64,000 nucleotides of DNA from Clostridiales bacterium. GTDB taxonomy: Bacteria; Bacillota; Clostridia; Christensenellales; Aristaeellaceae. Shown here piece after piece: positions 17,242-28,066 of this stretch. How positions within the stretch are numbered: position 1 is the first letter of the stretch; each line of letters starts with the position of its first letter. The notes under the pieces are model-generated. The model saw only the letters and a list, made by a program, of their open reading frames with translations. It did not search any database and was not told the origin of the DNA. The DNA lies in the NCBI GenBank assembly GCA_015056325.1, contig SVGL01000012.1:18399-82398 (forward strand). The letters are read 5' to 3'. A program made the translations under genes and the position numbers.

Positions 17242-19795
17242 TGCCGTTCACCACCTTAAAGCTGAGTTTTTCGAGGGCAACGCCGTCCATCTCGCCGGGC
17301 TTATCGCCGAAGTTGAGATAGACCAGGGTGCCGTTGTCCCAGGTGACCTTGCACAGATCGCCCTGGCGGACATGATCCACGATCATGCCCTTCTCCCCCA
17401 CCGCCGCATTGACGGAGGCCAGATCCGCATACCAGCGCTGGATCATGTCCCTGTACAGCTCATACCGGGAGGAGTAAATGGAGGAAGAGTTGGTATTCTG
17501 CAGCTCGATGGGATCCTCCCAGGTGAGGAGGAAGGAGGGACGGGCGCCCTGCTCCACCAGGTGCAGGAAGAACTCCTGGGTGTTGGCCTGGAAGTTGGTG
17601 TACTCCAGGTAGAAGGGAATCTGGCCGCTGAGGGCGATGGTCAGGAAGGGGATCTCCGCGTCGGTGTAGGTGTAATCGCTGCCGGCCACGGGGATATCGG
17701 TGATCACATCGGCATACTGCCACAGATACGCATTGGGGCTGACGAGCGCGGTGGTCAGCTGATCATTGGCAGCATCCAGGATGCCGGTGTAGATCGCAGC
17801 CATCTCGCTGGTGTCATGGTACGCATCGCGGTGGTAGTAGTCGGTCAGCACCTGGGTGATGCCGGTGAAGGCAATGCCCGGGATGCCCTCCTTCACCATG
17901 GCGGAAGCGAGCTTCTCAGCTGCGCTTTCGCTGGTGGTGGGGTTGCAGTAATACAGGGTGTCGTAGACCTTGCCGAAGGTGGGGCGGGACCAGGTCTGGG
18001 AGGTAATCTTCTTCAGCGCAGAGAAGGTCAGCGTGGGGTGAGTCTCGGTATTGAGGCTCAGCACGTCCGCTTCCAGCGCGAAGGGGATGTTCATCTCCGC
18101 CGCCTTGTCGCTCAGTTCCTTCAGACCCTTCTTGCCGCCGATGGACTTGGCTACGGAGTAGCTGTCCGTGGGCACGCCGCCAGTCAGGCCGTTCACCTGC
18201 CAGCCGCGGTAGGTGACGTTCATCTGGCTGACGCCGCCGGCGGTCAGCTCGTCGATGATCTCCGCCGCCTGGTCGAAGGTGGTCATCACCACATCCTGCT
18301 TGCCCAGGATGTAGTTCTCCCGCTCAATGCCCAGGAAGTCCAGCTGGACATCGAAGGGGCGGGCATCCGCCTGGGCGAAGGTGTTGTTCGCCACCAGGTA
18401 GTTGCGGTAAGCCACCGCCAGGCCCGCGTAGTCCGCCTTGTCGCCGCTTTCCAGCAGGAAATGCTGAAGGATGTCCACGTCGCGGCGCTTTTCCGTGCGG
18501 GTAGCGACGTTGCCGGCGCTGGGGCCCATGGGCTGGTTGAACACAAAACGCAGTGTGTACTTGGCGGTCACCCAGTCAAAGGGCAGGTTGCGCACGCCGT
18601 TGGGATAAGCCTGGATGCGGGCGGCGATGTCGCCCTGCTCGAGCACGCCCAGCACGGCGATCTGCTTGTCGGTATGCACCATGCCGAAGACGGGCATGAT
18701 GACGTCCTCCGCAGGCACGCGGTCCTCGGAGAGGAACTGATCCTCCATGCCGATATTGACTCCGTAGACCTGCTTGTCATAGGGGGTGGGATAGCGGCCC
18801 TCGTTGTCCTCAAAGCCAACCACAGCGCCCTGACCATCGGGGATGATCATGTAGCCCTGACCTTCGCCCGCGCGGCTGTAGCCCATAAAGGGGTACACAT
18901 AGAAGCTGGCGATGGTGTAGGAATACTCGCTGACGGCCACCACATCCTCCACCGGGATACGCAGCTTGGAGCCATCCAGGGCGGTGCCGGTGGTGTAGAG
19001 GTTCTTCTGCACGCTGGCGACGGATTCAGCAGGGATGGTCATCGCTGCGCCTGCCGCGTCAGTCACAAAGACGTCGAAGGGCTTGCCCAGGTCCTTGGTC
19101 AGGGGCAGCGTGGCCTGGCTGGTGCCAGCCTCGTCCTTGACGGTGACCGTATCGTCCTTGGTGGACACATAGTAGCTCTTGTTGAGCGTATACACCGTGC
19201 CGTCGTTTACGGTGAGCAGGAACTCACTCTCCTCGGCGGTCTTGGTGTACTTCGCCATATCAATGCGTTCTTCCCCGCCCTGGTCGTTCCTGACGATCAT
19301 ATAGGTCTGATCCTTCACTTCCGTGATGGAATCGGTGGGGATGAACACATGCATGCCTTCCTCGTCCATCCAGACCTTGACGTCAAAGGAGATACCCAGA
19401 TCGGTGAAGTCCACGTTGGCGTTGAAGCCATTGTCCGTGTACTCGTAGGTGATGGTGGTGGCATTGTTGATGAAATCCGCCTGAATGGGCTTGTCCTTGA
19501 CGTCCTCAAGGTACTCGATGACGATGCCGGACTGGTAGAAGCCCTTCCAGGTCTTGTTGCCGGTGTTGGCGTCCTGCACGGTGGAGTAAAGCAGCTGACC
19601 GTTCTCCTTGCTCTGCAGGATGACCGCCATGGTCTTCTCCTGCAGGTAGAGGCTGAAGCGGCTGCTTTCCGCCGCGAGCTTGTAGTCCTCGGGGATCTTC
19701 GCCGAAGCCTCCTCCGCGATGGCGGGCAGGCAGCCCAGGAGAAGCATCAGTGCCATCGCCAGGGCAAGCAGCTTTTTATTAAACTCTCTTGACAA
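17231..19795 (-). CDS. Exported DUF5696-like protein of the importer operon
   Basis: An 854-residue protein with an N-terminal signal (KKLLALAMALMLLLGCLPAIA). I place the start at TTG 19795 because AGAGGTGG lies 9 bases upstream; an in-frame ATG at 19828 has no ribosome site. A possible lipobox (LLGC) and a signal-peptidase I site (AIA|EE) compete. The N-terminal half (to about 350) is beta-rich. The C-terminal half, with LDFLGIERENYILGK, MNVTYRGWQVNGLTGG and FALEADVLSLN, reads like a TIM-barrel glycosidase fold. I assign it to the DUF5696 type found beside YIP1/NHL proteins in sugar-importer operons. Molecular function unknown. Confidence 0.7.
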   Translation of the reverse strand: MSREFNKKLLALAMALMLLLGCLPAIAEEASAKIPEDYKLAAESSRFSLYLQEKTMAVILQSKENGQLLYSTVQDANTGNKTWKGFYQSGIVIEYLEDVKDKPIQADFINNATTITYEYTDNGFNANVDFTDLGISFDVKVWMDEEGMHVFIPTDSITEVKDQTYMIVRNDQGGEERIDMAKYTKTAEESEFLLTVNDGTVYTLNKSYYVSTKDDTVTVKDEAGTSQATLPLTKDLGKPFDVFVTDAAGAAMTIPAESVASVQKNLYTTGTALDGSKLRIPVEDVVAVSEYSYTIASFYVYPFMGYSRAGEGQGYMIIPDGQGAVVGFEDNEGRYPTPYDKQVYGVNIGMEDQFLSEDRVPAEDVIMPVFGMVHTDKQIAVLGVLEQGDIAARIQAYPNGVRNLPFDWVTAKYTLRFVFNQPMGPSAGNVATRTEKRRDVDILQHFLLESGDKADYAGLAVAYRNYLVANNTFAQADARPFDVQLDFLGIERENYILGKQDVVMTTFDQAAEIIDELTAGGVSQMNVTYRGWQVNGLTGGVPTDSYSVAKSIGGKKGLKELSDKAAEMNIPFALEADVLSLNTETHPTLTFSALKKITSQTWSRPTFGKVYDTLYYCNPTTSESAAEKLASAMVKEGIPGIAFTGITQVLTDYYHRDAYHDTSEMAAIYTGILDAANDQLTTALVSPNAYLWQYADVITDIPVAGSDYTYTDAEIPFLTIALSGQIPFYLEYTNFQANTQEFFLHLVEQGARPSFLLTWEDPIELQNTNSSSIYSSRYELYRDMIQRWYADLASVNAAVGEKGMIVDHVRQGDLCKVTWDNGTLVYLNFGDKPGEMDGVALEKLSFKVVNGNGI

Positions 19796-21821
19796 AGCGA
19801 TACACCACCTCTCCGTAGATGGACACAACGAAGTCCACCAGCTGACTGATCAGCATGTACATAACGACCAGCAACGCCACCACAACCAGCACGCAGAAGA
19901 GCGTCAGGAAGATGGTCTTGAAGGTCTGCTTGAGGGTATAGTCATTCTGGTACATCAGCATCAGGACGATCAGCAGCGCCGTCCAGCCGATGGAGACGAC
20001 GTCGATCATCGTGATGAAGAACTGCTCGTTGAAGGTGAGCACATTGGTGAGCAGCAGCTTGATGGGCAGGAAGATGATCATCGGGATCAACGCGTAGGCG
20101 GCGCCGATGAAGATATCCTTGAACCTGGCTTCACCATCGGTGATGGTGCACACCAGGTAGCAGCAGATCGTCAGCAGCAAGAAAGCGCCGAAGACCACCA
20201 GGAAGTCATTGAGCAGCTCGTAGTACCCGTCCGGCATCATCTTGAACAGGAAGCCGGCGAAGTACTTGTTGACCACATGCAGCACGAAGAACGCAAGCAG
20301 CATAATGATCGCGCTCAGCCAAGAGGTCCGTTTCTCCCGCTTGATGCCGTAGCAGGCGTCGTAGGGATTCTTGAGCATCATGGTGCTCCAGCTTACCTCG
20401 CGCACCAGCTTGATGGAAGAGATCTTCTCCTTCAGGAAGCGCAGGGGATTGAGAATCCTGAACTTCTTGTCCAGCTTCTTGATGATGAGATGCAGCACAA
20501 TCAGCCCGACAAACACGTAGATGGCCGTGGACATGTTGGCGTGCAGCAGATTGGAGCGCTGCTCCCACCAGGCATCGGAATAGCCCTGGCGGTAGCCGCC
20601 GTTGCGGAAGGCCTCCATGGCCTCCTCGTAGTTCCCTTCGCGGTAGAGCGCTTCACCCAGGCCCGTGGAGGCGTAGGTGAACAGGGAGTTCATGCGCAGA
20701 ACCTCGGTCCAGGGAGCCTTCGAGGCTGCGTACTTGCCCTCCTGGAAGAGTGTGAAGGCCTGATGCACCAGGTCGGTGAACTCGGTGGGCTTCAGGACCT
20801 GAATGCTGTTCAGCGTCGCATCCAGGACGTAAATGGTATAATCATCCGTGGCCACCAGACCCGTGACGGACTTGAACATGCCAATGCGCTGCTCGCTCTG
20901 GGCGTCGTTGGCGCCGAAGACGAAGAGCAGGTCACCCTCGGAGGTGTACTCCATGATGGTGCCGTTTGCATTGGCCGTGAAGATCGAGTTCGAGCTGTTG
21001 ACCGCCACGGCGCTGTTCAGCTCCACCCACCATTCAGGGGTCATGGTGGACTTACCAGCCACATTCAGGCGGCGCAGTGCGCTCTCGTCCGCGGCCTCGG
21101 TGACGGTGTAGACCATGCCCTTCTGATCAATGGCCAGATTCTTGACGGAGATAGGCACGATTTCACCCACCGCGGAGGAATTCTCGCCAAAGATGAAACG
21201 GCGGATGTGGGTCAGCAGGGAAATGCGGGAGTTGTTGGCGCCGTAATAGCCCAGGAACTCGCCGCCGCCCACGGGGCTGATCTGCACGATGCCGTTGGTG
21301 TTGCCCTTGGAGACGATGTAGAGGTTGCCGCGCTTGTCCAGCACGACCTTCAGGGGCACATAGGGCGCCGTATCGCCAAAGAGCTGGTGGGTGGGCTTCA
21401 CATACTCCATGACGAAGTTGCCGTCCTTGTCATACACCAGCACCGCGCGGGCCTTGTCGTCGGCGACATAGACGTTGAGGTTATCATCCACAAAGACGCC
21501 CTGGGGGCTCTTCATGTTCTTCTTGTCCACGATTTCGCGGATGAAGTTGCCCTCGGTGTCAATGACCAGGATGCGCTTGTTGCCGTTATCGGCGATGTAG
21601 AGGTAGCCGTCAGGGCCCATACGCATGTCCTGGGGCATCTTGAGGGTTTCCTCGCCGAAGCGGATCATGGTGCGGATGGGTTCATAGGCCGTCTGGGTTT
21701 CCACCAGGTCACGGTCAGCGCCCTGAGTGTAGGTGCGGTAGGGGGTGGCAGCCTGCGCAGGCAGACAGCTCACCACAAGGAGGATCAGAAGCAGCCAAAC
21801 TGCAATTTTCTTCATCTTCAT
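19779..21821 (-). CDS. NHL-propeller / TPR / YIP1-domain membrane protein
   Basis: A 680-residue protein with a lipoprotein-like signal (LLVVSCLPAQA). Residues about 55-350 form NHL/beta-propeller repeats (MPQDMRMGPDGYLYIADNGN, then MKSPQGVFVDDNLNVYVADD). Residues about 365-430 resemble TPR helices (LFQEGKYAAS, ALYREGNYEEAMEAF). A transmembrane span near 440 and a YIP1-like domain with about five spans complete the protein. The exported sensor-like propeller joined to a multi-span domain suggests a partner or regulator of the importers. It overlaps the DUF5696-like gene by 17 bp and follows a permease by 6 bp, so it is clearly cotranscribed. Function not established. Confidence 0.72.
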   Translation of the reverse strand: MKMKKIAVWLLLILLVVSCLPAQAATPYRTYTQGADRDLVETQTAYEPIRTMIRFGEETLKMPQDMRMGPDGYLYIADNGNKRILVIDTEGNFIREIVDKKNMKSPQGVFVDDNLNVYVADDKARAVLVYDKDGNFVMEYVKPTHQLFGDTAPYVPLKVVLDKRGNLYIVSKGNTNGIVQISPVGGGEFLGYYGANNSRISLLTHIRRFIFGENSSAVGEIVPISVKNLAIDQKGMVYTVTEAADESALRRLNVAGKSTMTPEWWVELNSAVAVNSSNSIFTANANGTIMEYTSEGDLLFVFGANDAQSEQRIGMFKSVTGLVATDDYTIYVLDATLNSIQVLKPTEFTDLVHQAFTLFQEGKYAASKAPWTEVLRMNSLFTYASTGLGEALYREGNYEEAMEAFRNGGYRQGYSDAWWEQRSNLLHANMSTAIYVFVGLIVLHLIIKKLDKKFRILNPLRFLKEKISSIKLVREVSWSTMMLKNPYDACYGIKREKRTSWLSAIIMLLAFFVLHVVNKYFAGFLFKMMPDGYYELLNDFLVVFGAFLLLTICCYLVCTITDGEARFKDIFIGAAYALIPMIIFLPIKLLLTNVLTFNEQFFITMIDVVSIGWTALLIVLMLMYQNDYTLKQTFKTIFLTLFCVLVVVALLVVMYMLISQLVDFVVSIYGEVVYRFVKRV

Positions 21822-21827
21822 CCTCCT

Positions 21828-22694
21828 TTACTTCAGACCCGAGTGGGCCATGGTGTTCATCACCGAGGACTGGCTGACGATGAAGAGCAGCAGGTTGGGC
21901 ACGAACATGATCAGCGCCGCAGCAGCAGCCATGCCCTGGCCCTGCACCGTGCCCACACCGGACAATGTGTTCATGTAGAACGCCAGCGTGCGGATGCTCT
22001 CGGTGGAGGTGAACAGGTTGGAGGTCTCAGTGTTGTTCCACACCTGCTGGAAGGACAGGATGGCGCCGGTGGCGATGGCCGGCTTCACCATGGGCAGAAT
22101 GATCTTCAGGTAGATGGTGAAGGCGTTGGCGCCCTCCAGCTGAGCCGCCTCAAGCAGGGAGTCCGGAACCTGATCCATGAACTGCTTGATCAGGAACAGA
22201 CACACGGGCATGGCAATCAGGGGCAGGATGTGGGCAAACCAGGTATCCAGGATGCCGATGGAAGAGATGGTCAGGTAGCGCGGGATGACGACCGCCGTCG
22301 CCACGAACATCAGCGCCAGGTTGTTGATCTCCATCATCGGGCCCTTCAGCTTGAACTTCATCTTGCTCAGCGCGAAGGCCGCCATGGTGGAGATCATGAT
22401 GGACAGCACAACCACTGCCGCCGTCACCACCAGGGAGTTGAACACATAGCGGGAGAAGGGCACGGTGGAGCCCGCCGCCTGCTGGAAGAGGTTGGTGAAG
22501 TTGATGCCCGAGGGATTCGAGACAAAGAACTTCGGGGGGAATGCGAACAGCTCGTCCATGGGCTTGAAGGCATGGCACACGATATACACGATCGGCGCGC
22601 CCATCAGCACAGCCAATGGCAGCAGGTAAATGTAGAAACCAATCTGGGAACGGTCAAACTTATTCGGATTGACCTTGTTTCCGCCAATAGCCAC
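21828..22694 (-). CDS. Sugar ABC transporter permease (MalG type), importer 1
   Basis: A 288-residue permease with six predicted spans and the EAA loop LEAAQLEGANAFTIYLKIILP. I choose the GTG at 22694 because GAAAGGAGGG lies 6 bases upstream; an in-frame ATG at 22742 would lie inside the preceding permease gene without a ribosome site. Together with the permease 16 bp upstream and the giant binding protein it makes the first importer of the operon. Confidence 0.86.
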   Translation of the reverse strand: MAIGGNKVNPNKFDRSQIGFYIYLLPLAVLMGAPIVYIVCHAFKPMDELFAFPPKFFVSNPSGINFTNLFQQAAGSTVPFSRYVFNSLVVTAAVVVLSIMISTMAAFALSKMKFKLKGPMMEINNLALMFVATAVVIPRYLTISSIGILDTWFAHILPLIAMPVCLFLIKQFMDQVPDSLLEAAQLEGANAFTIYLKIILPMVKPAIATGAILSFQQVWNNTETSNLFTSTESIRTLAFYMNTLSGVGTVQGQGMAAAAALIMFVPNLLLFIVSQSSVMNTMAHSGLK

Positions 22695-22710
22695 GGTATT
22701 CCCTCCTTTC

Positions 22711-23595
22711 TTAATCCTTTTCCTCGAAGAGCTTGCGGGCAACGAAGGAGAATGCGTAGATCAGCGCCAGCAGCGCCACGGAAACAGCAGCAGCATAACC
22801 CATCTCATAACGGATGAAGCCGTAGTCCTCCACGTGGTTGACCATCAGCTGGGCCGCATAGGAGGGCGTGGGGTTGGCGCCGGTGAGCATCACGCCGATG
22901 GCGCCCTGCTGGAAAGCGTTGGTCACCGCCATGACCGCGCCGAAGAGCATCTGGGGCTTCATGGAGGGGATGGTGATGTAGATCACTTCCTGGAAGGGGT
23001 TCTTGATGCCATCGATGGCGCCGGCCTCGTACAGCTCGGGGCTGACGTTGAGCAGGCCGGCCAGCATCGCCAGGAAGCCCACGCCCATGGAGGACCACAG
23101 CGCCACGATGATGACGATGGGCAGGATGTAGGCAGCGTTGCTCAGCCACAGGATGGGCTCATTGATGATACCCAAGGCAGTGAGCACATAGTTGGCGATA
23201 CCTGACTGATTGCCCAGGAACACCGTGCGCCACACAACGGACATGGCCACGCCGGCGGTCATGGAGGGAGAGTACAGGATCAGCGCCAGCACCGTGCGGG
23301 GGCCCTTCGACAGGTGACTCAGCGACCAGGCCAGCACGAAGCTGAGCACATAGCCGCCCACGCCCACGATGATGGAGAACACCAGCGTATTGGGCAGCAC
23401 GTACTGCAGGAAGATGGTATCCTGGGTGAAAAGGTTGATGTAGTTGGTCAGGCCCACAAACTGGGGCGTCTGCACGGCATTGTAGTTGGTGAAGGACAGC
23501 AGCACAGCCATGCCCGTGGGGATGACGATGAACACCGCAAACAGGAGCAGGTAGGGCAGCAGGAACAGATACGGCGTTTTCTTGCTGGTAATCAT
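22711..23595 (-). CDS. Sugar ABC transporter permease (MalF type), importer 1
   Basis: A 294-residue permease with six predicted spans, beginning [19 protein letters not shown]. The EAA loop is [26 protein letters not shown], with the conserved Gly. Its ATG overlaps the stop of the binding-protein gene by 4 bp (ATGA), giving strict translational coupling of binding protein and permease. No ATPase gene is near. Confidence 0.88.
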   Translation of the reverse strand: MITSKKTPYLFLLPYLLLFAVFIVIPTGMAVLLSFTNYNAVQTPQFVGLTNYINLFTQDTIFLQYVLPNTLVFSIIVGVGGYVLSFVLAWSLSHLSKGPRTVLALILYSPSMTAGVAMSVVWRTVFLGNQSGIANYVLTALGIINEPILWLSNAAYILPIVIIVALWSSMGVGFLAMLAGLLNVSPELYEAGAIDGIKNPFQEVIYITIPSMKPQMLFGAVMAVTNAFQQGAIGVMLTGANPTPSYAAQLMVNHVEDYGFIRYEMGYAAAVSVALLALIYAFSFVARKLFEEKD

Positions 23596-26501
23596 TCCGC
23601 AGTGCCCTCCTTTGTGTTAGTCGTGGGGTGGGCGGCGTTCCAGGCGTCGATGAGGTCCTCTACCACCTTGACAGAAGGCGTGGGGAACTCCTCGAGCATC
23701 ACGCCGTCCTTGTAGTAGCCGAATTCCTCCAGCTTGCGGTAGGTCTCGCGGTTGATGCGCTTGACGGCGGTATCCATCGCGCGACGGGCCTCCACACCGT
23801 CAGCGGTGACGGAAATGAAGGCGTTGGACAGTTCGCGCTCCAGCATGTAGGTGCCCAGCACCCAGGGCGCTTCGGTCATCCACTCCATCTGCTCGATGAT
23901 GACCTTCTTGTGAGCGCTGCGCAGGGGCAGCTCGGAGAAGGCCTGGGTATTGGCGGTAGGCCAGATATACTCGGAGCCGTAGGTGGACTGAAGCAGGTTG
24001 CCGAACTGGCTCTGAATCTCCTCGGAGGACCACCACTTCAGGAAGGTCCAGCTCTCATCCAGGCGGTCGTGATCCTCTGCGGCAGTCATGATGGCCATGG
24101 TTTCCGCGCCGCCGGTGGTCCAGCGCTCGACCACGCCATCCTCGTTGGTCAAACCCGGGAACAGCGCGATGTCCCACAATCCGTCCAGCTCGGGCGCGGC
24201 GTTGAGCAGCAGGTTGTATGTGGCCAGGTCAGCGATGCCGATGGGCAGCGTGCCGTCGCGGAACTGCTGATAAAAGCCGGGGGAAGGCACGTCGATGGGC
24301 ATGTTGTACACGGTGAACAGCTCGGTCATCTCGCGGAAGCCGTTCAGGGAGATCTCGCTGTCCAGGGTGGTGTCGCCGATGGTCTCGCCGTAGATGGAGC
24401 CGCCGGACTGCAGGATCAGCGGCAGCGTGCCGGGGAATACCTTCATGCCGACCATGCCTGCCGTGGGGAAATAGAAGTTCATGGAGCGGCGCTGCAGCTC
24501 CGGCAGGATGAGGCGGACCTCCTCCATAGAGTTGGGCACTTCAATCTGCAGGGATTCCAGGATGTCCTTGCGGTAGAACATGACCCAGAAGTTGACCGTC
24601 TCCGGCATGGCGTAAACGCCATCCTTGAGGATGTAGGGGATGAACAGGCCGGAGGAGAACCGCTGGGCGACCTCGCCGAAGTCTTCGAACTGGGTCAGAT
24701 CATACAGCGCGCCGCGGATGTTCAGGTAGCTGGGCACGACGTACTGCAGGCTCAGCACCACATCCGGGGCGGTACCGGCGGCATTGGCCAGCACCAGCTT
24801 GTTGGCGTCGGGCATCAGGGAAAGGTTGACCTTGATGCCGGTTTCGGGGGTGAACTGGGTGTCGATCAGGTTCTGAAGAGTCTCCACATACTGACGGCTG
24901 CGGCCCATCCACACCTGGATGACGGGCTGTTCCTGGCCGTTTTCGTCGATCCATGTCTTCTCGTTGGCGGCGCCGGCGGTGTAATCGGTCTTGGTGAAGG
25001 AGGTAAAGAAGCGCTCCACGCCCGCCCACAGGTTCTCGCCCCAGTTGGCCTTGCGGGGCAGCTGGGCATCATCCTGGTAGAGGTAGATCTGATCGATGGA
25101 CAGGTCATTGACAGCCATGTCAGTCAGCTGCTGGGCCAGCATACGGGCTGCGGAGTTGGAGCCGGTGGAGAACTCGGACATGCGGCGGGGCAGATCTTCG
25201 GGCTCCTCGGCCAGGCGGCGGAGTTGGTCCGCACTCAAGGTCATGGAGGAGAACGCCGCGCCGGAGCCGTCCTTGGCGAACTGCTTGGTGTATTCCACGC
25301 TGTCCTCGCACATTTGAGCCCAGCCGTTCAGCCAAGCCACCAGTTCGGGGAAGTTCTTGACCATGTTGTAGGTGCGGTAGGCGTCCGCCGTGGCGCCGCC
25401 CATGAGGGACTTGACGTCGTTGGACAGGGCGTTGATCTCCTCCAGCAGCACGTCGATGGTCTCATACACGGGAGTCAGATGGGCGGCGTTGATGCAGAAA
25501 GACAGGGTATGCTCGCCCTTCTCCAGGTAGAGCTTGAGGGGCTCCTCACCTGCCATGGCCTGCATCTGGGCGAAGGAGGTGGTGTAGCCAAAGGGCACCC
25601 GCTGCGCGCCCTGATGGGGGATCACGCCGTCCACGTAGATATCCACATAGGTGGGGAAATCCGCGCGGGCGCTCTGGCGATAGTAAGCGCCCAGGTTGTA
25701 CCAGCCGGTCTCCTCCACGGTGAAGCGCCAGGTAACCATGTCGCCCGCCTCGTCGAAGGAAGCGCCGTCCAGGAAGTTCACCTTGCGGTAGTCGTTGTCG
25801 TAGGGGGACAATCGGGCATTGAACTCGCCCGCGCCGCGGATGGAAGATTCATTGCGCTCGGCGATCCTCTCCGCCTCGATGACGATCAGGTTCGTACCGG
25901 ACGCGTCGCCCGAGGCCTTTTCGGGCACCTGACAGGGCGCACGCAAGGTCACAGCAAAAAGCTCCATACCGCCGTCCTGCACAGAGAAGCCGATCTTGTG
26001 CTCACCGGCAGTCAGCTCGAAGAGCATGGGCTCAGCGGTACGGTAGGTGGAGTCGCAGATGCCGGCGTCCAGCACGCCCTCCGCCTGCCAGGGGGTGGTG
26101 GCGATCTCGTTGCCGTAGCGGTCCACAGGGAACACGCCGTCATCCACCCAGACGGAGTTCATCTTCACGCGCTGCATTTCCGCACACAGAACCACACCGT
26201 CGATGGTGACGGTCATTTCCGTGGGCAGGGTGGAGGTGGTGGTGTTGCGGTAGGACAGCCAGATTTCATACTGGGCGTCTTCCGGGGCAACGACGGTCAC
26301 CTCGCCCTGAGCATTCAGGGGAAGATCGATGGCAGCCTCTGCCTTCACATCCTCGCCGCTGTAAACAGGAAGCGTATACGCCTTGGAAATCGCGGTATAG
26401 AGCGTTTCCACGGTCTGCACGGGCTGAACCGCGTTCTCCGCCATCGCGAAGGAGAACACGCACAGCAGCGCAAACACCAGCGCCAGAATCCTCATTCGCA
26501 T
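23592..26501 (-). CDS. Giant sugar-binding protein with N-terminal CBM-like domains
   Basis: A 969-residue exported protein, about twice the length of a normal importer binding protein. The ATG at 26501 is chosen because GGAGTGA lies 5-7 bases upstream and the signal [21 protein letters not shown] follows; no lipobox. Two beta-sandwich regions come first (about 40-190 and 200-350; the second opens [17 protein letters not shown], like CBM6/CBM35 modules). A helical linker (about 350-480) leads to a family-1 binding-protein domain from about 530 ([19 protein letters not shown]) to the end. It lies 20 bp after the GH43 gene and overlaps its permease by 4 bp. It probably holds polysaccharide and delivers arabinan or xylan oligosaccharides. 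Confidence 0.78.
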   Translation of the reverse strand: MRMRILALVFALLCVFSFAMAENAVQPVQTVETLYTAISKAYTLPVYSGEDVKAEAAIDLPLNAQGEVTVVAPEDAQYEIWLSYRNTTTSTLPTEMTVTIDGVVLCAEMQRVKMNSVWVDDGVFPVDRYGNEIATTPWQAEGVLDAGICDSTYRTAEPMLFELTAGEHKIGFSVQDGGMELFAVTLRAPCQVPEKASGDASGTNLIVIEAERIAERNESSIRGAGEFNARLSPYDNDYRKVNFLDGASFDEAGDMVTWRFTVEETGWYNLGAYYRQSARADFPTYVDIYVDGVIPHQGAQRVPFGYTTSFAQMQAMAGEEPLKLYLEKGEHTLSFCINAAHLTPVYETIDVLLEEINALSNDVKSLMGGATADAYRTYNMVKNFPELVAWLNGWAQMCEDSVEYTKQFAKDGSGAAFSSMTLSADQLRRLAEEPEDLPRRMSEFSTGSNSAARMLAQQLTDMAVNDLSIDQIYLYQDDAQLPRKANWGENLWAGVERFFTSFTKTDYTAGAANEKTWIDENGQEQPVIQVWMGRSRQYVETLQNLIDTQFTPETGIKVNLSLMPDANKLVLANAAGTAPDVVLSLQYVVPSYLNIRGALYDLTQFEDFGEVAQRFSSGLFIPYILKDGVYAMPETVNFWVMFYRKDILESLQIEVPNSMEEVRLILPELQRRSMNFYFPTAGMVGMKVFPGTLPLILQSGGSIYGETIGDTTLDSEISLNGFREMTELFTVYNMPIDVPSPGFYQQFRDGTLPIGIADLATYNLLLNAAPELDGLWDIALFPGLTNEDGVVERWTTGGAETMAIMTAAEDHDRLDESWTFLKWWSSEEIQSQFGNLLQSTYGSEYIWPTANTQAFSELPLRSAHKKVIIEQMEWMTEAPWVLGTYMLERELSNAFISVTADGVEARRAMDTAVKRINRETYRKLEEFGYYKDGVMLEEFPTPSVKVVEDLIDAWNAAHPTTNTKEGTAE

Positions 26502-26521
26502 GCTCTTCACTCCATTCATCC

Positions 26522-27979
26522 TTATTTGTAGTTGCTGTAGGCCCGGGTAGCCCAGAGCGCCGCGCCCTCTTCATCCAGGGCAGAAATGCAGGTGACCCAG
26601 GTCTTCTGGGCGGAATCCAGGGCGGTATGCATCACGCCCGTGTAGGTTTTGCCGTCCAGGGTCAGGGTGATGTTCACACCGTCCGCGCATTCCCAGGTGC
26701 CCTCATGGGCGCCGGTGATGGTGCCGTCGGCATTCAGCGTGGCCACCTTGCTCTCATGCTCCACCTTGTTGATGTCACGCTCATGCAGCAGCACCTTGTA
26801 GGCGCCTGTCATGAGGGAGGAGTCCACCGTTTCAGGCTTTTCACCCGCATAGCGCAGGGGGGAGATGACCGGCCAGCCAGCCTCGTTCATGTACATCTGG
26901 TGCACCCGCACCTGGAAAGACTCGCCGGCATTGGCAAAGCGGGTATGGAACACGATGAAGTACCGGCCGGTTTCTTCATCATAATAGGCGCTGTTGTGAC
27001 CGGGACTGCGGTAGGCCAGGGTGATCTTGTTCTTGTCGCCCTCGGCGGCCAGGAACTCGTAGCCGCCCATGAGCTTGACGCCGTAGGGCGCGTAGTCCGG
27101 GTCATTGAAGAAGGAGCCGGGGCGGCCGGCGCAGCGGATCATGTTCTGACCCAGGGCGTCCTCATAGGGGCCGTCGGGGTTCTTGGAGCGGCAGACGCGG
27201 ATGTTGTAGCCGTCGTTGGCGCCCAATCCGCCAAAGGACAGGAAGAGGTAGTAGTAATCCGTATCGGGGCTGTAGAGGATGTAGGGGGCCTCGATGCGGG
27301 CGTGATTGCCGCCCAGCAGCTTCTTGCCCATGCCGTTGTTCAGCTGGCCCGGCAGGGGGAAGCCGGTCTCGACGTCCATCTCCAGGATGTAGATGCCGCC
27401 GGAATAGGAGCCGTAGACCATCCACAGCCTGCCCTCCTTGTCATAGAAGGTACAGGGGTCCACCACGTTGGGGTAAACGTTCGCGTTATAACCCGGGTGG
27501 CCGGACTTGAGGATGATGCCCTGATTGACATAGGGGCCCTCGGGCTTCTCCGCGTAGGCGATGCCCAGGGTGGACAGGGGGCTGGAGCCCTCGCAGGTGC
27601 AGTAGTACATGACATAGGTGCCATTGCCCAGCTGCACCACGTCCGGCGCCCAGAAGGTCGTGGTCTTGGCGTAGGAGAGGGCCTCCTTCATCTGGGTCTG
27701 GACGTTCTCCACCAGGGTACAGCCGCCATTGGAGGCGTCCCGGGAGATGAGCTTCCAGTCAATGAGGTCCTCGCTTGTCGCCGCCGCCATGTGGGAGCCG
27801 AAGATATAGTACAGCCCATCCTCCGCCCTGATGATCGACGGATCATGAACAGCCACGTTTTTCAAGAACTTGGGCATGGGCAGCTCGCTATTGGATACAT
27901 CCGCCTCTTCACCCGAAACGATCAAAGGCATGCAAAGCAGCAGCGCAAGCAACAGCGCAGCAATGCGACGGATACGCAT
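26522..27979 (-). CDS. Secreted GH43 endo-1,5-alpha-L-arabinanase
   Basis: A 485-residue enzyme with signal peptide MRIRRIAALLLALLLCMPLIVSG. The ATG at 27979 has GGAGGAG 9 bases upstream and is preferred over an earlier in-frame start. The five-bladed GH43 propeller shows the base Asp in AVHDPSIIRAEDGLYYIFGS, the pKa-modulating Asp in NVVDPCTFYDKEGRLWMVYG and the acid Glu in NHARIEAPYILYSPD. A C-terminal beta domain (about 385-485) matches Abn2-type extracellular arabinanases. It is the first gene of the importer operon, behind the promoter at 28067-28096. It would release arabino-oligosaccharides for the importers. Confidence 0.88.
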   Translation of the reverse strand: MRIRRIAALLLALLLCMPLIVSGEEADVSNSELPMPKFLKNVAVHDPSIIRAEDGLYYIFGSHMAAATSEDLIDWKLISRDASNGGCTLVENVQTQMKEALSYAKTTTFWAPDVVQLGNGTYVMYYCTCEGSSPLSTLGIAYAEKPEGPYVNQGIILKSGHPGYNANVYPNVVDPCTFYDKEGRLWMVYGSYSGGIYILEMDVETGFPLPGQLNNGMGKKLLGGNHARIEAPYILYSPDTDYYYLFLSFGGLGANDGYNIRVCRSKNPDGPYEDALGQNMIRCAGRPGSFFNDPDYAPYGVKLMGGYEFLAAEGDKNKITLAYRSPGHNSAYYDEETGRYFIVFHTRFANAGESFQVRVHQMYMNEAGWPVISPLRYAGEKPETVDSSLMTGAYKVLLHERDINKVEHESKVATLNADGTITGAHEGTWECADGVNITLTLDGKTYTGVMHTALDSAQKTWVTCISALDEEGAALWATRAYSNYK

Positions 27980-28066
27980 GGGCACGCTCCTCCAAAACAG
28001 CAAAATAGACAAAGAGCCATCCTCTTTGAGCACAAAAAAACCGCGAACGAATATAATTCCTTGTTA

